Source: Distichodus sexfasciatus
Taxonomy: Eukaryota > Chordata > Actinopteri > Characiformes > Distichodontidae
NCBI GenBank assembly: GCA_032718565.1
Contig: JAVGVS010000753.1
Span: 18,501-82,500, forward strand
Direction: 5' to 3'
DNA length: 64,000 nucleotides
The notes under the pieces are model-generated. The model was not told the DNA's origin. It saw only the letters and a list, made by a program, of their open reading frames with translations, and searched no databases. This document shows positions 46,814 to 56,703 of this stretch, in pieces; the stretch's first letter is position 1; every line of letters starts with the position of its first letter. A program made the position numbers and the translations under genes.

Positions 46814-48280
46814 CTGGAGACACATACATTACATCCTGGTGTTTAATGTGAAATATCTGGACACTTTAACAGACTCCAGAGCAGTTGAAAGAGGTTCTGA
46901 AAGAGCTCTTTTAAGATCAGAAATCTTCAACTAGTGATCAGCTCCATCTTACAGCAGTTAAAGAGTTAACGCTTCCTCTTGTTCTACAGAGTGTAAAGTG
47001 TACTATGAGCTGTGTAAAGCTGGAAACAGGCTGCTAGATGGGTGTTGGCTGGGTGAAAGAGCGCTGACTCGTCTGACTAGTTTATTACTCTGCTTAAGTC
47101 ATGACATGTCAATGTATCACCTTCATACATAGATTTCTCTTCCTTAAAGTGTTAGTTCAGCCAAAAGACACGTCTTCACATGGTTGTGTTCCTGAACATT
47201 ATGGACAACTCTTAAACATTTTCATGACCAAATTAGTCTTTCTGTATTTGTTTCAAATGTCTATGTATATTTTGTATGTATATTGTATGCATTATTCATG
47301 ATCCACTGTAGCTATATTGTTTTCTTGATATATATTTGAGTTGATTTTATGTTACTGTGCAGCTGCTGGATTGCTCCAACTCTTTGCCCATGGGAATATT
47401 TTAACAGTGAAAATGCAACATCCCTCTAGAAACAAGACGACTAGGCCTCATTCTAACTCTTTATTATCCATCACCTCGATGTTACTGCTAAACTTAGTGA
47501 TACATAACACTAATATTTGATGCCAGGAACATAACCACAAGACGCATCTCTAACAATAATATCTGTCTGACTTAAACTAGTCCTAAACCTACTGGTACAA
47601 TATCCTGAAAATGCCACAACCCTTGTTTAAAATAACCACTAGACCTCACCCTAGTCCTAATATCGGTCAGCCGTTAACTAACCCTAAATCTAATGAAATA
47701 TAACCCAACATGAAGAAGTCTAGGGGAAAATAAACATGAGTGAAAAGTTGTTCTTGTTATGGAGAAACCTCCTCAACATTAAACCTCAGCGCTGTACTGA
47801 TTGAACGGCAACTCTTCCATATTCATCAGAATGGTGTTCATGGAGCATGAATTGTCAAAGGCATGAAAGCTACAAATAAATGCTGCAATCAAAGAACTCA
47901 AACTCCAAAAAGGCTGAAATGTTAAACTGTCAGGCCAAATGAGAAACATGCTGATGGAAAGTGGAAGATGTAGGTGAGGTCAGTTAAAAAAGTTTTCTCA
48001 GTTCTCAGTCGTCCATGACATGGTCATCTTAAGGGATTGAACCGTAAGCAAAAACAAATAAAGAAAAAGCCTCTGTATTTACTGCACATGTCACCAGTCT
48101 ATGGGGTTTTAGGAGAATCGTTATTGATTAGTCAGAATTATAGTATGAAAAGTAAAAAATAACTGGAACAAGCGTTCTCTTAAAAAGCTGCACAATATGC
48201 TTTAATAATGAAAGAAGTCATTTTAGCTGCTCAAATCATATTAGAGCCTTTTTCATCTTACCTTTTCTACTTTTTAAGCT
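46814..48280. other. Stretch upstream of the TRIM relic, nothing recognised
   Basis: No RING or B-box exon (no C-x2-C arrays) is seen in the minus strand. The DNA is AT-rich, without assignable repeats. Confidence 0.45.
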
Positions 48281-48708
48281 TACCTGTCGTGCTTCCTGTT
48301 CCATTTCAATTTGTCTTTAATATCGGGGACATTCTCTCTGCTGATGTAGTTGATCTTGAATCTGGGATCAAGGAACGAAGCGATGTCCAAAAGCTCCTGT
48401 GTGGCAGGGTCACTGTGTTCATCCTCCAGGTAGGCAAGAGCTCTAGACTTTACTGCTTTCGTTAGGTCTGCGTCCTCATCATTTTCTGCCAGAGTGGATG
48501 TTCTCAGAAGATATGACACGCTAACGTAAGCTTCACCAGAAAGGGCATCTGTAAACTCCTGAAGAGGATGAAGGGCATTGTTGATTGATTCAAGAACTTC
48601 AGTGTCCTGCCAAGTGGGAACCAGGTGACGTGTCTTTCTATCTTCAGACAGGACTTGAGATAAAGCTTTGAGCTGCTCCAACACCCTCACAATCATACCC
48701 CCCCCCAC
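48280..48708 (-). pseudogene. hAT (ZBED-like) transposase, middle part
   Basis: The frame contains 'VLEQLKALSQVLSEDRKT', 'LHPLQEFTDALSGEAYVSVS' and 'LLDIASFLDPRFKINYI', conserved in ZBED-type hAT transposases between the RNase H-like catalytic parts and the dimerisation domain. It ends at a good splice donor (CAG|GTAAGC, last exon base about 48289) when read in the neighbouring frame. The expected next exon (hATC) is not found directly downstream; the nearest hATC lies 3.6 kb away beyond the TRIM relic. Confidence 0.65.
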
Positions 48709-48976
48709 AAACAGTCCAGTCTAGGAGCATTTTACTTTACATATTACAGCCATTTTTAAGACGTTCATGTCATAACATACTAAAAAGGGAAGCAGTATAA
48801 AATTCTGCCTTTGGTAAATATTAACACATACGCATTTAACATTAATTTGACCAAACTTGTTCCTACCGATTAGCAGGTGAATTCGATGACCAAAGCATGC
48901 GTCCTTTCCTACATAATCTAACGCTGCCATAACAAAAACACCCCTATTGTATGACGGCGCTTTAGGGCCATTGTAT

Positions 48977-49014
<38 letters not shown>

Positions 49015-49690
49015 CAGGGTTGGGGAGGGGAGTAAAATAACGAGGAAAAAAGTCAGAAATCCTGAGATTGTCATACATTTGCGTGACAAAACTCGGGTAT
49101 TCTCTGATATTGTAGTCATAATTTTGCAAGAAAGAAAACTCCGAATTCCTCTGAGATGTAAGAGGTAAATTTACGAGAAAGAAAGTCAGATGTTCTTTGA
49201 GATCAGAAAGTTGCGAGAAAATGTCAGATATTCTCTGAGATTTTAAAGTCACAAAAAAAAAGTAGAAAACCACGGAACCACAACGACTGTGTAAAACTTG
49301 CTTCATGTCGTGTGTATTACGGTAGATCGCGTTTGTTCGGCAGAAGCAGTCAGTTATATAACCTGGTAGTTAACGCCGTCATACGTATGTAGCCACAGTG
49401 ACAGGCTCTGTCTTGCAAGAAACCTGGGTTCGATTCACACTGACTGACTCACTCTGAAATAGGAGCGTCAGAGTAAATCCAAGTTTTTTCACGCAAATCT
49501 CAGACTTTGACTTTTTTCTCGTAATTTTACCTCCCTCCCCAACCCCGTTTATTATTTTTTTATCTGTACAATGGACCCAATACGCCGTCGTACTATTGAG
49601 TCCTTGCGAACGCGTATCTTATTTTAATTCAAACAGTAACACACGCGTTCTCACACACAAACTGACTAACAGAGCGATGCGTCACTTACC
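48709..49690. mobile_element. Non-coding block of the hAT element with (TAA)n
   Basis: It contains 'CFGHRIHLLIG' on the minus strand near 48870-48905, a second copy of the motif found at the end of the N-terminal half ('CFGHRLHLAVG', about 49710). A (AAT)n run lies at 48978-49012. The block at 49018-49195 ('ttgcaagaaagaaaactccg') recurs at 55445-55610 inside the deleted derivative. The block 'acagccatttttaagacgtt' near 48743 recurs at 55228. Confidence 0.5.
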
Positions 49691-50759
49691 CACTGCGAGA
49701 TGTAGCCTGTGCCCAAAACACCGAAGCCTCGTCCACTGGTTGAGTTCCACGGCTTTAACGAGGTTGGCAGCGTTGTCTGTAGTGATGCACGTATGGCCCT
49801 CTTCTTTTAGACCCCAGTTTGACAAACTCCTCAAGACCGTGGGCTATGTTTTGTCTTGTATGATCTTCGAGAAAGCATGCTGTCTGAAGACGGCAACTCT
49901 TCAATTCAAAGTTCTCATTATTGAAGTGTACCGTGAGACTCAAGTACGGCTCGGTCGTCCTGCTGGACCACAAATCCATTGTTGTCGAATAAAACTCCAC
50001 ATGCTTTAGTTCTATTACAACTTTCTCCCTGCATTCAGCATACAGCTGTGGAACGGACCCCTGACTAGAATATGTGTGGGACGGAATATTGTATCGTTTG
50101 TCAAGTGTGTGAATTAGATTTCGAAAGCCGTCTTTAGTAACAGTGTTCAACGACGCCATGTCTACAGCTTTCGTAAGGAGTCACAGATGCAAATGATTCT
50201 GTGATAGACGTCTGCTTACTTGTCCCTCTGGCAGTGCTGGTGAAGTTGGTAGCACCACGCTCGGTTGGCTTCCCTGCAGGAGCTTTACAGTCGTCGCACT
50301 GCTTCCTGTGGTGATTTTTTAGGTGTGGTTATAAGTTTGTCGTGTGACCTCTGGAAGTGGCAACAGTTTGACGACATGTTTTGCACATCACTTTCACTTG
50401 TTGTACATCAGTTCTTTCGAAGCCAAAATACATCCATATAATAGAAGCACCGCTTTTCTTTGGCACCAAGTCTTCCACCTCCACAGTCTCTGTGTCCGCA
50501 TTGGCCATTTTAAGCAGCATACCACCAGTGAGTTTCCCTGCTCGCGCTGTAGTGGGCGTGGCTTTAACTTGGGACACATCTGATTGGACACTCCTGACTG
50601 CTGAGTATGACTGTCTATCACACAGGGACATCAACGCAACGTGTTTAACCGATGGATCAGAGTCTGGGGTCACAAAAATAATCGCAGTCGTTGCGATTTT
50701 CAAATGGCATTTATTCAAATCGCGGTTTCGGTTCCATTTCGATAAATCGTTCAGCCCTA
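49691..50759 (-). pseudogene. hAT (ZBED-like) transposase, BED finger and N-terminal half, with 5' terminal repeat
   Basis: The element end TAGGGCTGAACG starts at 50759 (minus). Coding begins near 50525 with 'MANADTETVEVEDLVPKK', then the BED finger 'VKVMCKTCRQTVATSRGHT', broken by TAA near 50331, with its 'HLKNHH' histidines just beyond. After another frame change, 50159-49755 encodes 'TLDKRYNIPSHTY', 'LYAECREKV' and 'YSTTMDLWSSRTTEPYLSLT', the N-terminal catalytic region. A further frame change precedes 'HTCITTDNAANLVKAVE' (the second catalytic aspartate region), ending at donor GTAAGT near 49695. Multiple lesions make it inactive. It lies immediately next to the ercc6l-like relic. Confidence 0.75.
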
Positions 50760-50769
50760 CACTGCTCAC

Positions 50770-51935
50770 CTGCTGGCGGTACATTTTCTCTTCAACAGTT
50801 CCACAGGCGATGAGTCGCTAGCCGATGACATTTTTCGTCTGACCGATGCGATACGCCCGATCCACTGCCTGGACATCGGTGGCGGGGTTCCAGCTGGGAT
50901 TAAAGATCACCACCCTTTTGGCAGCGGTAAGCGCGATGCCCACTCCGCCCACATGGGTGGTCAGCAGAAAGACAGAGTAGCGGTGATCGGTGTGAAACAG
51001 AGAAATGCGCTTCTCCCTCTCGGCCAGCTGAGTCACCGTGCCGTCCATTCGTACCAGCCGGAAATTCCTGTTGAGCAGCACACGCTGCATGATGTCCAGC
51101 AATTTTCTGGGCTCTCCAATAGACACCAGAAAGCAGTTTTCCTGACTCTTCTATCAGCATGTTGTCTGGGACATGGTCAATGCGGCTGGCAGTCGAACCA
51201 CTCTCCTCCTCCTGAGGAGCAAGGTGGTCATCATTGACGTTGCTGCCCTCCTCCAGGCCCAGCTGAGCAACGTTCCGAGCAGACAGCAGTCTGGGATGGT
51301 CACAGAGCTTCTTCAGCACAGTCAGCTCAGTGAGCAGGTAGCGTGTGGTGGTCAGCAGCTGCTTAATGTGCTCCAGTGAGATGAACAGATTATAAATGGC
51401 CTCCTACACCGGACTGAGGTATGTCCACACGATCAGGTCATTCTTGCGTGTCAGTGACGGCATCTCGGCAAACTTCCTCACATTGGCGCACTGATTCTCT
51501 TGCTCCTCCTCCATTTGCTGCTTGGGCTCCTGACGGTGCTGCTGCTGCTGCTGCTTCATGTGCTGCACCTCGGCATTGGTCCTGTGCAGGAAATAAGGCC
51601 TGATTCACTCCATGAGGTTTTGGGAGATCTTCAGCCCCAGGGTCTTCTCATCCCGCGTGGCATCCTTTTCCCTCGTGATTGGGTTTTCGTATTCTTTTTT
51701 TAAAGGTCTTCGCGCTGCCCAGCAGAGAGCCCTGGCAGGCAAAGTCGAACAGTGCCCACATCTCCAGCAGGTTGTTGTGGACAAGCGTGCCAGTCAGCAG
51801 CAGGCGGTGACGTCCAATATGACTATGTCCCAGTGGACACAGCGAGGAGTCAGATCTCCTCGCTGTGCTGCCTCCTTCCCCTCCTGCCTCAGTCTGCACA
51901 CAAACACACGAACACACACACACGAGGCATTTACT
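50770..51935 (-). pseudogene. ercc6l: ercc6l-like (PICH) SNF2 helicase fragment, degenerate
   Basis: In minus order: 'VHWDIVILD', 'RLLLTGTLVHNNLLEMWALF' (motif III), 'CQGSLLGSAKTFK', 'EMPSLTRKNDLIVW', 'LKKLCDHPRLLSA', 'GTVTQLAEREKRISLF', 'TTHVGGVGIALTAA' (motif V), 'NPATDVQAVDRAYRIGQ' (motif VI) and 'CGTVEEKMYRQQ'. These blocks match ERCC6L, the centromere/ultrafine-bridge translocase. Lesions: the DEAH Walker B segment is deleted between 'VILD' and 'RLLLTGT'; TGA occurs before 'IRPYFL'; TAG after 'YLSPV'; a deletion plus frameshift after 'EESGK'; TAG after 'NVIG'. N- and C-terminal parts are absent. The exon ends in a donor (GTGAGC) at 50769, 10 bp before an hAT terminus. It is non-functional. 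Confidence 0.7.
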
Positions 51936-52290
51936 TTACAGTTTTTAGCACACACACAGAGTGACTTTCAATTCCTAATTTCAGGGACTCCCTGCAGCAG
52001 TTTGGGGTTAAGGGTCTTGCTCAGGGGTCCAGTGGTGGTAATGCTGCATGTGGGATTTGAACACACAGCCTCTTGTTCCAGAGGGAAGCTTTATAAACCC
52101 TAGAGCAGCACCAGCCGCCTCTGTAGTTTTACAATGTCCAGGAGTTTTCTTTTGCAAATATACTCAAGAAATAGCATGTATTCCCACTAAGCCAAGCAAA
52201 AACCTAAACACAGCTTTCTAACCTCTTTCTTTATATTATATTAAAAACACACACAATTACAATGACAAACCTAATTAAGAGTGACATATA
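51936..52290. other. Stretch with short CA repeat, nothing recognised
   Basis: A short (CA)n lies at 51897-51925. No upstream ercc6l exon is recognised. Confidence 0.4.
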
Positions 52291-52904
52291 TGACCCTCCA
52301 CGGCAAAACCAGTCACCTGTCGTAAATTTTCAAAATTGAGTTATGTTTTCATGAAAGGGCCTAAATCAAGCTTCAAAACGATCCCTATATGGAATGAATG
52401 GGACGACATATGACTGAGATATCAACATTCAAAGGAGTCGGGTTTCTCCTGTCACACCAAGTGAGAAACGGAGAAATCTGCCGTCGAAGTTGACTATCGC
52501 CGTAGCACTCACAGACGCTTGGTGCCTACGCTGCATTCACAGCCACACGGATAGCCTACCTGCGTTAGGTTAACTGAACTCGGGAGACGAAGATGGATTC
52601 TGGAGAAATATCTTCACGCTAGTCAACCAGTGGATTTACCGTAAATATTGAAGTAGAGCGGTCAAAACAGAAACTTTTAACATTCTGCTGGAATTGAATT
52701 CCTCACCTCAAGAAAGTCACGTTTTTAGGATGGAAAGGGTAAGTTTTTCAGCCAAATTTATTCACAACAGTACAGTATAGACCTTCCACCGTTTCAAAAC
52801 ACTAAACAAAAAAAAAAATCAAATTTTACCCCACGCAACATAAACGCTCATTTTTCTCAGAAACCTCTGTTGCGACAAGCGACTGGTTTTGCCGTGGAGG
52901 GTCA
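52291..52904. mobile_element. 614-bp TIR element, non-coding
   Basis: It begins TGACCCTCCACGGCAAAACC and ends with the exact inverted counterpart; the match spans about 24 bp and continues imperfectly ('agtcacctgtcg' against 'agtcgcttgtcg'). The flanks are CATATA and CATATC, a possible 6-bp duplication with one mismatch. The interior has no transposase. It is a non-autonomous DNA transposon; the superfamily is undecided. Confidence 0.7.
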
Positions 52905-53265
52905 CATATCATATATTGGAGTGTCATTAGAGAAGAGCACATCTCTTTCCACAGCTTATCATCAGCATCATCTCCTGTGATTAAGGTGCACATTTCTCAC
53001 ACAGGTACTACCTTCATGTGCTATAACAGTTAAAACTGGTGAAAAATGACCAAATATAATCCTTCAACATAATTACATGCTCAGATAATTACTAAAAACT
53101 AGGCCTGGGCAATATGGCTCAAAATTCTAATCACAATATTTTTGGACTAAATAGCAATATACAATGTGCATCAAATGTTCTCTGATTAAAATATATCATA
53201 CATGTGACATATGATAAACATGAGTGAGATATGCTGAATTAACATGAATAAAATTAAGTGAAAAT
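52905..53265. other. AT-rich stretch, nothing recognised
   Basis: No gene is seen. 'ggcctgggcaatatggctca' at about 53103-53122 resembles an hAT or retroposon edge but cannot be assigned. Confidence 0.35.
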
Positions 53266-53520
53266 AAGCGATTGTCATTGTGAACACAGCACAGAACACA
53301 GTGCACCACAACCACATGTGAGCTCTGCATTTTGACCCATCCATCAAGGAGCAGTGGGCAGCTTTTTTACCATAACACAGGGAGCAGTACATGGGGACGG
53401 TACCTTGCTCATGAGTACCTCAGTGGTACCTTTACCGGTCCAGCACTTCAACTGGCGCCCTTCCAATGACAGGGCCAACTTCCTAACCGTTATACTACCA
53501 ACTGTGCCATTAAGGAGAGA
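53266..53520 (+). repeat. SINE-like dispersed repeat, family B
   Basis: 'cattgtgaacacagcacaga', 'ttttgacccatccatcaagg', 'agcagtgggcagc', 'acctcagtggtacc' and 'cggtccagcacttcaac' share order with the inverted copy at 63730-63960 and with 24570-24700. It is non-coding; the 255-codon plus frame that starts inside it is judged fortuitous. Confidence 0.55.
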
Positions 53521-54602
53521 AACGCATACAACTGCATTTAGTCAGTGCAGGAACAGCTTCTCAGGAATAAATGTTCAGCAGGAGGTGGTGCTCCAGGTAC
53601 AACGAGCACTGCGTTCAGGACAAGCAAAAATCAGCAGAGATCACGTTACAAACTGGGTTTACTGGGGCCTGTTACATGAATCTATCATTTTATCTTCAAA
53701 CGAGCACAAAAACCTTGTCCATATTGTTACACTCGCTCTGTTGCTGACTGTACTGTATGTAGTGGAAATGAGTATAAAGTCCACTTTCACTTTGATTTCA
53801 ATTTGGCGGTCATGGAGACTTCACTCACCTGCCCTACTCCTCCTCGCGCTGTGGTGCATCATCCACGCACAACAATCTGCAAAACACACAAACAAACTAC
53901 AAACTCCACAAGCAACACACATCACCCTGACAGTGATATTAAAGAGCACCAGGGGTGTAAATCACAAGTTTCATCACAATATGATTTTACATCAATTTGA
54001 AAGACAACAATTCCGCCTCTGCCGAGATCACAAAGTCTGCTACGGTACAATTTCCATTAGGTTCAGTTCAGGAGCCAGCGATGGATATGAGACAATATCA
54101 TATGCTAGGTCGCCTTGGTGAAGGTGTCTGATGTTGAAAGACCCAAAACACCACACTCATGATGTGTACAACTTGAATCAGAAAATATGCAAGTAAGACC
54201 ATCACTTCTATTCATATCAAATCATAATCAACTAAAATATCATGTGACATTTTACTCCTGAGCTCAACCAAACATTTAAATCTTGTTTTAATTCAAAAAT
54301 ATAGTGTTCAATATAAAGTGTTGATACAAGTACCAATAACACTGGTCTTACAATAATCTTACAATACTCTAAAAAAATCTATTAGTAATGTCCTACATTA
54401 CTGTTACAGCAAAAAGCAAAACATCGCGATAACTGCATTAGCTTTGCAACACGTTACTCCCAACACTGTTGACATGTGCACTGCGCTGTAGACTGGCTGA
54501 ACGAGTTCAAGAAAATATCTAACTGCGATTTATCTGACAGATATTGCGAGTTTTTACAAAGTCAGTTCAGTATTGACTACACTATGTGTATTTAAAAACT
54601 AG
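53521..54602. other. Stretch without recognised gene
   Basis: It contains a repeat remnant at 54194-54290 related to 12746-12820 and an 'aggggtgtaaatcac' hAT-like word at about 53952. The long plus-strand frame through 53354-54121 has no domain signature. Confidence 0.4.
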
Positions 54603-55227
54603 CATAACAGGCGGAGAACAAAAACACACACAGCTGCAGGAAAAACCAGGGGCAACGGGGCGAGCAAAAATACGGGGAAAAAGCAGAGCAAAATCCAAAC
54701 GAGGCAAGAACGGAGTAAATAATCCAGACGGGAGCGACGAAGCACGAACAAAACACACGAGAACAAACCCAGAACGAAGCACATTAATCCACACGCATTC
54801 ATCAGGGTGGAAGAGCCGGCCGACTGGTTTAAATACAAAAAGAACGAAGAACTAACGAGTGCGCGTCTCAATTCCCGAACCCAGAGCAACGAGCTGCAGC
54901 TGAAACCAATAATAACCGCGGAGTGTCCTACTCAGATCCTAACCTACTAGGAAGGGCACACGCAGTGAAGACAACAAACGCGGAAGTGGGGTACGCTCTA
55001 AACAGGGAGTGAGCTACTCGCGAGGGCACGAAGTGAAGACAGCGAGAACTCGTAAGTGGGGAGCGAGCTAGCGGGAAAGCTACAGCTGACCGGAGAAACA
55101 AGAGGAGTAACAGACACAAGAGGCAGGACACCGAAAGTGAACCCAGAGGACAGAACAAATACCCCTAGGTCAGAACTCCGATGATCGTGGAGGTGGCACA
55201 GCCGGCGAGGGGGACGCGGCCGTGACA
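54603..55227 (-). mobile_element. LTR of family L1, copy 3, truncated
   Basis: On the minus strand it begins TGTCACGGCCGCGTCCCCCT and is collinear with 17780-18071 ('cctactaggaaggg', 'ggaagtggggta', 'gagctagcgggaaa'). The U5 end (CACCATGACA) is missing, as homology stops at about 54603, so no TSD can be scored. It abuts the hAT derivative at 55228. Confidence 0.7.
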
Positions 55228-55865
55228 ACAGCCATTTTAAGACGTTCCTGTCAAAGTATACGAAAAAGTTTACAACGCACCAAATCGCGCGATTTGCTAA
55301 ACTAAATTGGGGTTGTAGTGTGTTGTCTTCCTTGTTCTGCTCAGTATCGATTTGTTTAAAATTGTATGCTTCGTTTTGTCATAAAAAAAAGGAGGCAATC
55401 GCGAATATCCAACGAATGTCGAACATTAAACCAACTGTACCGCAGTTTGGGGAGGGGAGCAAAATTACGAGGGAAAAAGTCAGAAATTCTCAGATTAATG
55501 TCCCATTTGAAAAAAAACTCGGATATTCTCTGATATTGTAAAGTCATACTTTTGCAAGAAAGAAAACTCCGAAATCCTCTGAGATGTAAGTAGTAAATTT
55601 GCGAGAAGAAATATAATAGAAGCACCGCTTTTCTTTGGCACCAAGTCTTCCACCTCCACAGTCTCTGTGTCCGCTTTGGCCATTTTAAGCAGCATACCAC
55701 CAGTGAGTTTCCCTGCTCGCGCTGTAGTGGGCGTGGCTTTAACTGGGGACGCATCTGATTGGACACTCCTGACCGCTGAGTATGATTATCCATCACACAG
55801 GGACATCAACGCGACGTGATTAACCGATGGATCAGAGTCTGGGGTCGCAAAAATAACTGCGGACG
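55228..55865. mobile_element. Internally deleted derivative of the 48.7-50.7 kb hAT element
   Basis: Three blocks of the larger hAT copy occur here in the same order. 'acagccattttaagacgttc' (55228) matches 48743. The 'ttgcaagaaagaaaactccg' block (55445-55610) matches 49018-49190. The BED-coding 5' block (55612-55860, 'ggcaccaagtcttccacctc') matches 50448-50690 almost base for base. The catalytic N-terminal exon between them is missing. It is non-coding apart from the N-terminal peptide start. The terminal repeat itself is not preserved here. Confidence 0.65.
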
Positions 55866-55889
55866 TGCAGAATGAGTTAATGTTAAAGT

Positions 55890-56140
55890 AAAACGCACCG
55901 CTGGACTCTAGGCCGCAGCTGCATTATCGTTTCACCCGCGCGGAAGTCCGGTTGAAGCTGCAGCGTCCTCCCGCCAGCCGCTCTCATGGCGCTCCCGCTT
56001 CCTCGCTGTCTCTGCTGCTCGCGGATGACGCCGCGGCTCACCGGCGCCCCCCGCGGTACTGCAGCGCAGCGCACCTGCCCCCGCCGACACGGAGCTGGAG
56101 TTACAGACAGTAAAACTGATCAGACAAAATCCCTTCAAAA
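55890..56140. promoter_or_regulatory. Small CpG-rich patch
   Basis: A GC- and CpG-rich island of about 250 bp (for example 'gcggatgacgccgcggctca', 'ccccgccgacac') lies in AT-rich surroundings. Open frames exist on both strands ('MALPLPRCLCCSRM' on plus), without a recognised family. It could be a promoter/first exon or a GC-rich transposon relic. Confidence 0.3.
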
Positions 56141-56672
56141 GTCACGTAGAGTTCAATAATTTACCAATGATTTGTAGCAGTGCTGACTGAGCTGTAGAAT
56201 CTTTAGGCTTCAGAGGATAGTAACAAGTTTCAGATCGGTGACAGGCTGCTGCCATCGTCTTCCTCGGCCTTCTGTTAAATAAAGGTTGATTTTTAATTTT
56301 GGATTATATTGGCCTGCTCAATTGTGTGTAATCATACCTATATTGTTATTGCTCAATTTAGTCATAGTGTTCATGTAATTGGTTGAAGTAAAAAAAAAAA
56401 AAAAAAAAGTGTGGTGAATGTCTTAATTTGTTTGTAAATACACATAATACTTTCAAATCATCCCAAGTGTTGAAAATGTGTTTTTTCCATTATTGCTTAA
56501 TGGAAATGAGTTAGCTACATATAAGAAATTAGCCAAGCATTTACAGTTCATCTGATCATGGGTCTAATGGCCGCATTTCAGCACAAATGATAGCCTGGGG
56601 TTCCGACTTGAGGCCTTTCCTCAAACACAATGCATTAAGTTACTCATACACAACTTCTGTTTTCAACATCTT

Positions 56673-56703
<31 letters not shown>

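Noticed and set aside
53354..54121. 255-codon plus-strand frame
   Set aside because: It begins inside a SINE-like repeat and runs through unrelated sequence and an hAT-like word, with no domain motif or splice support.
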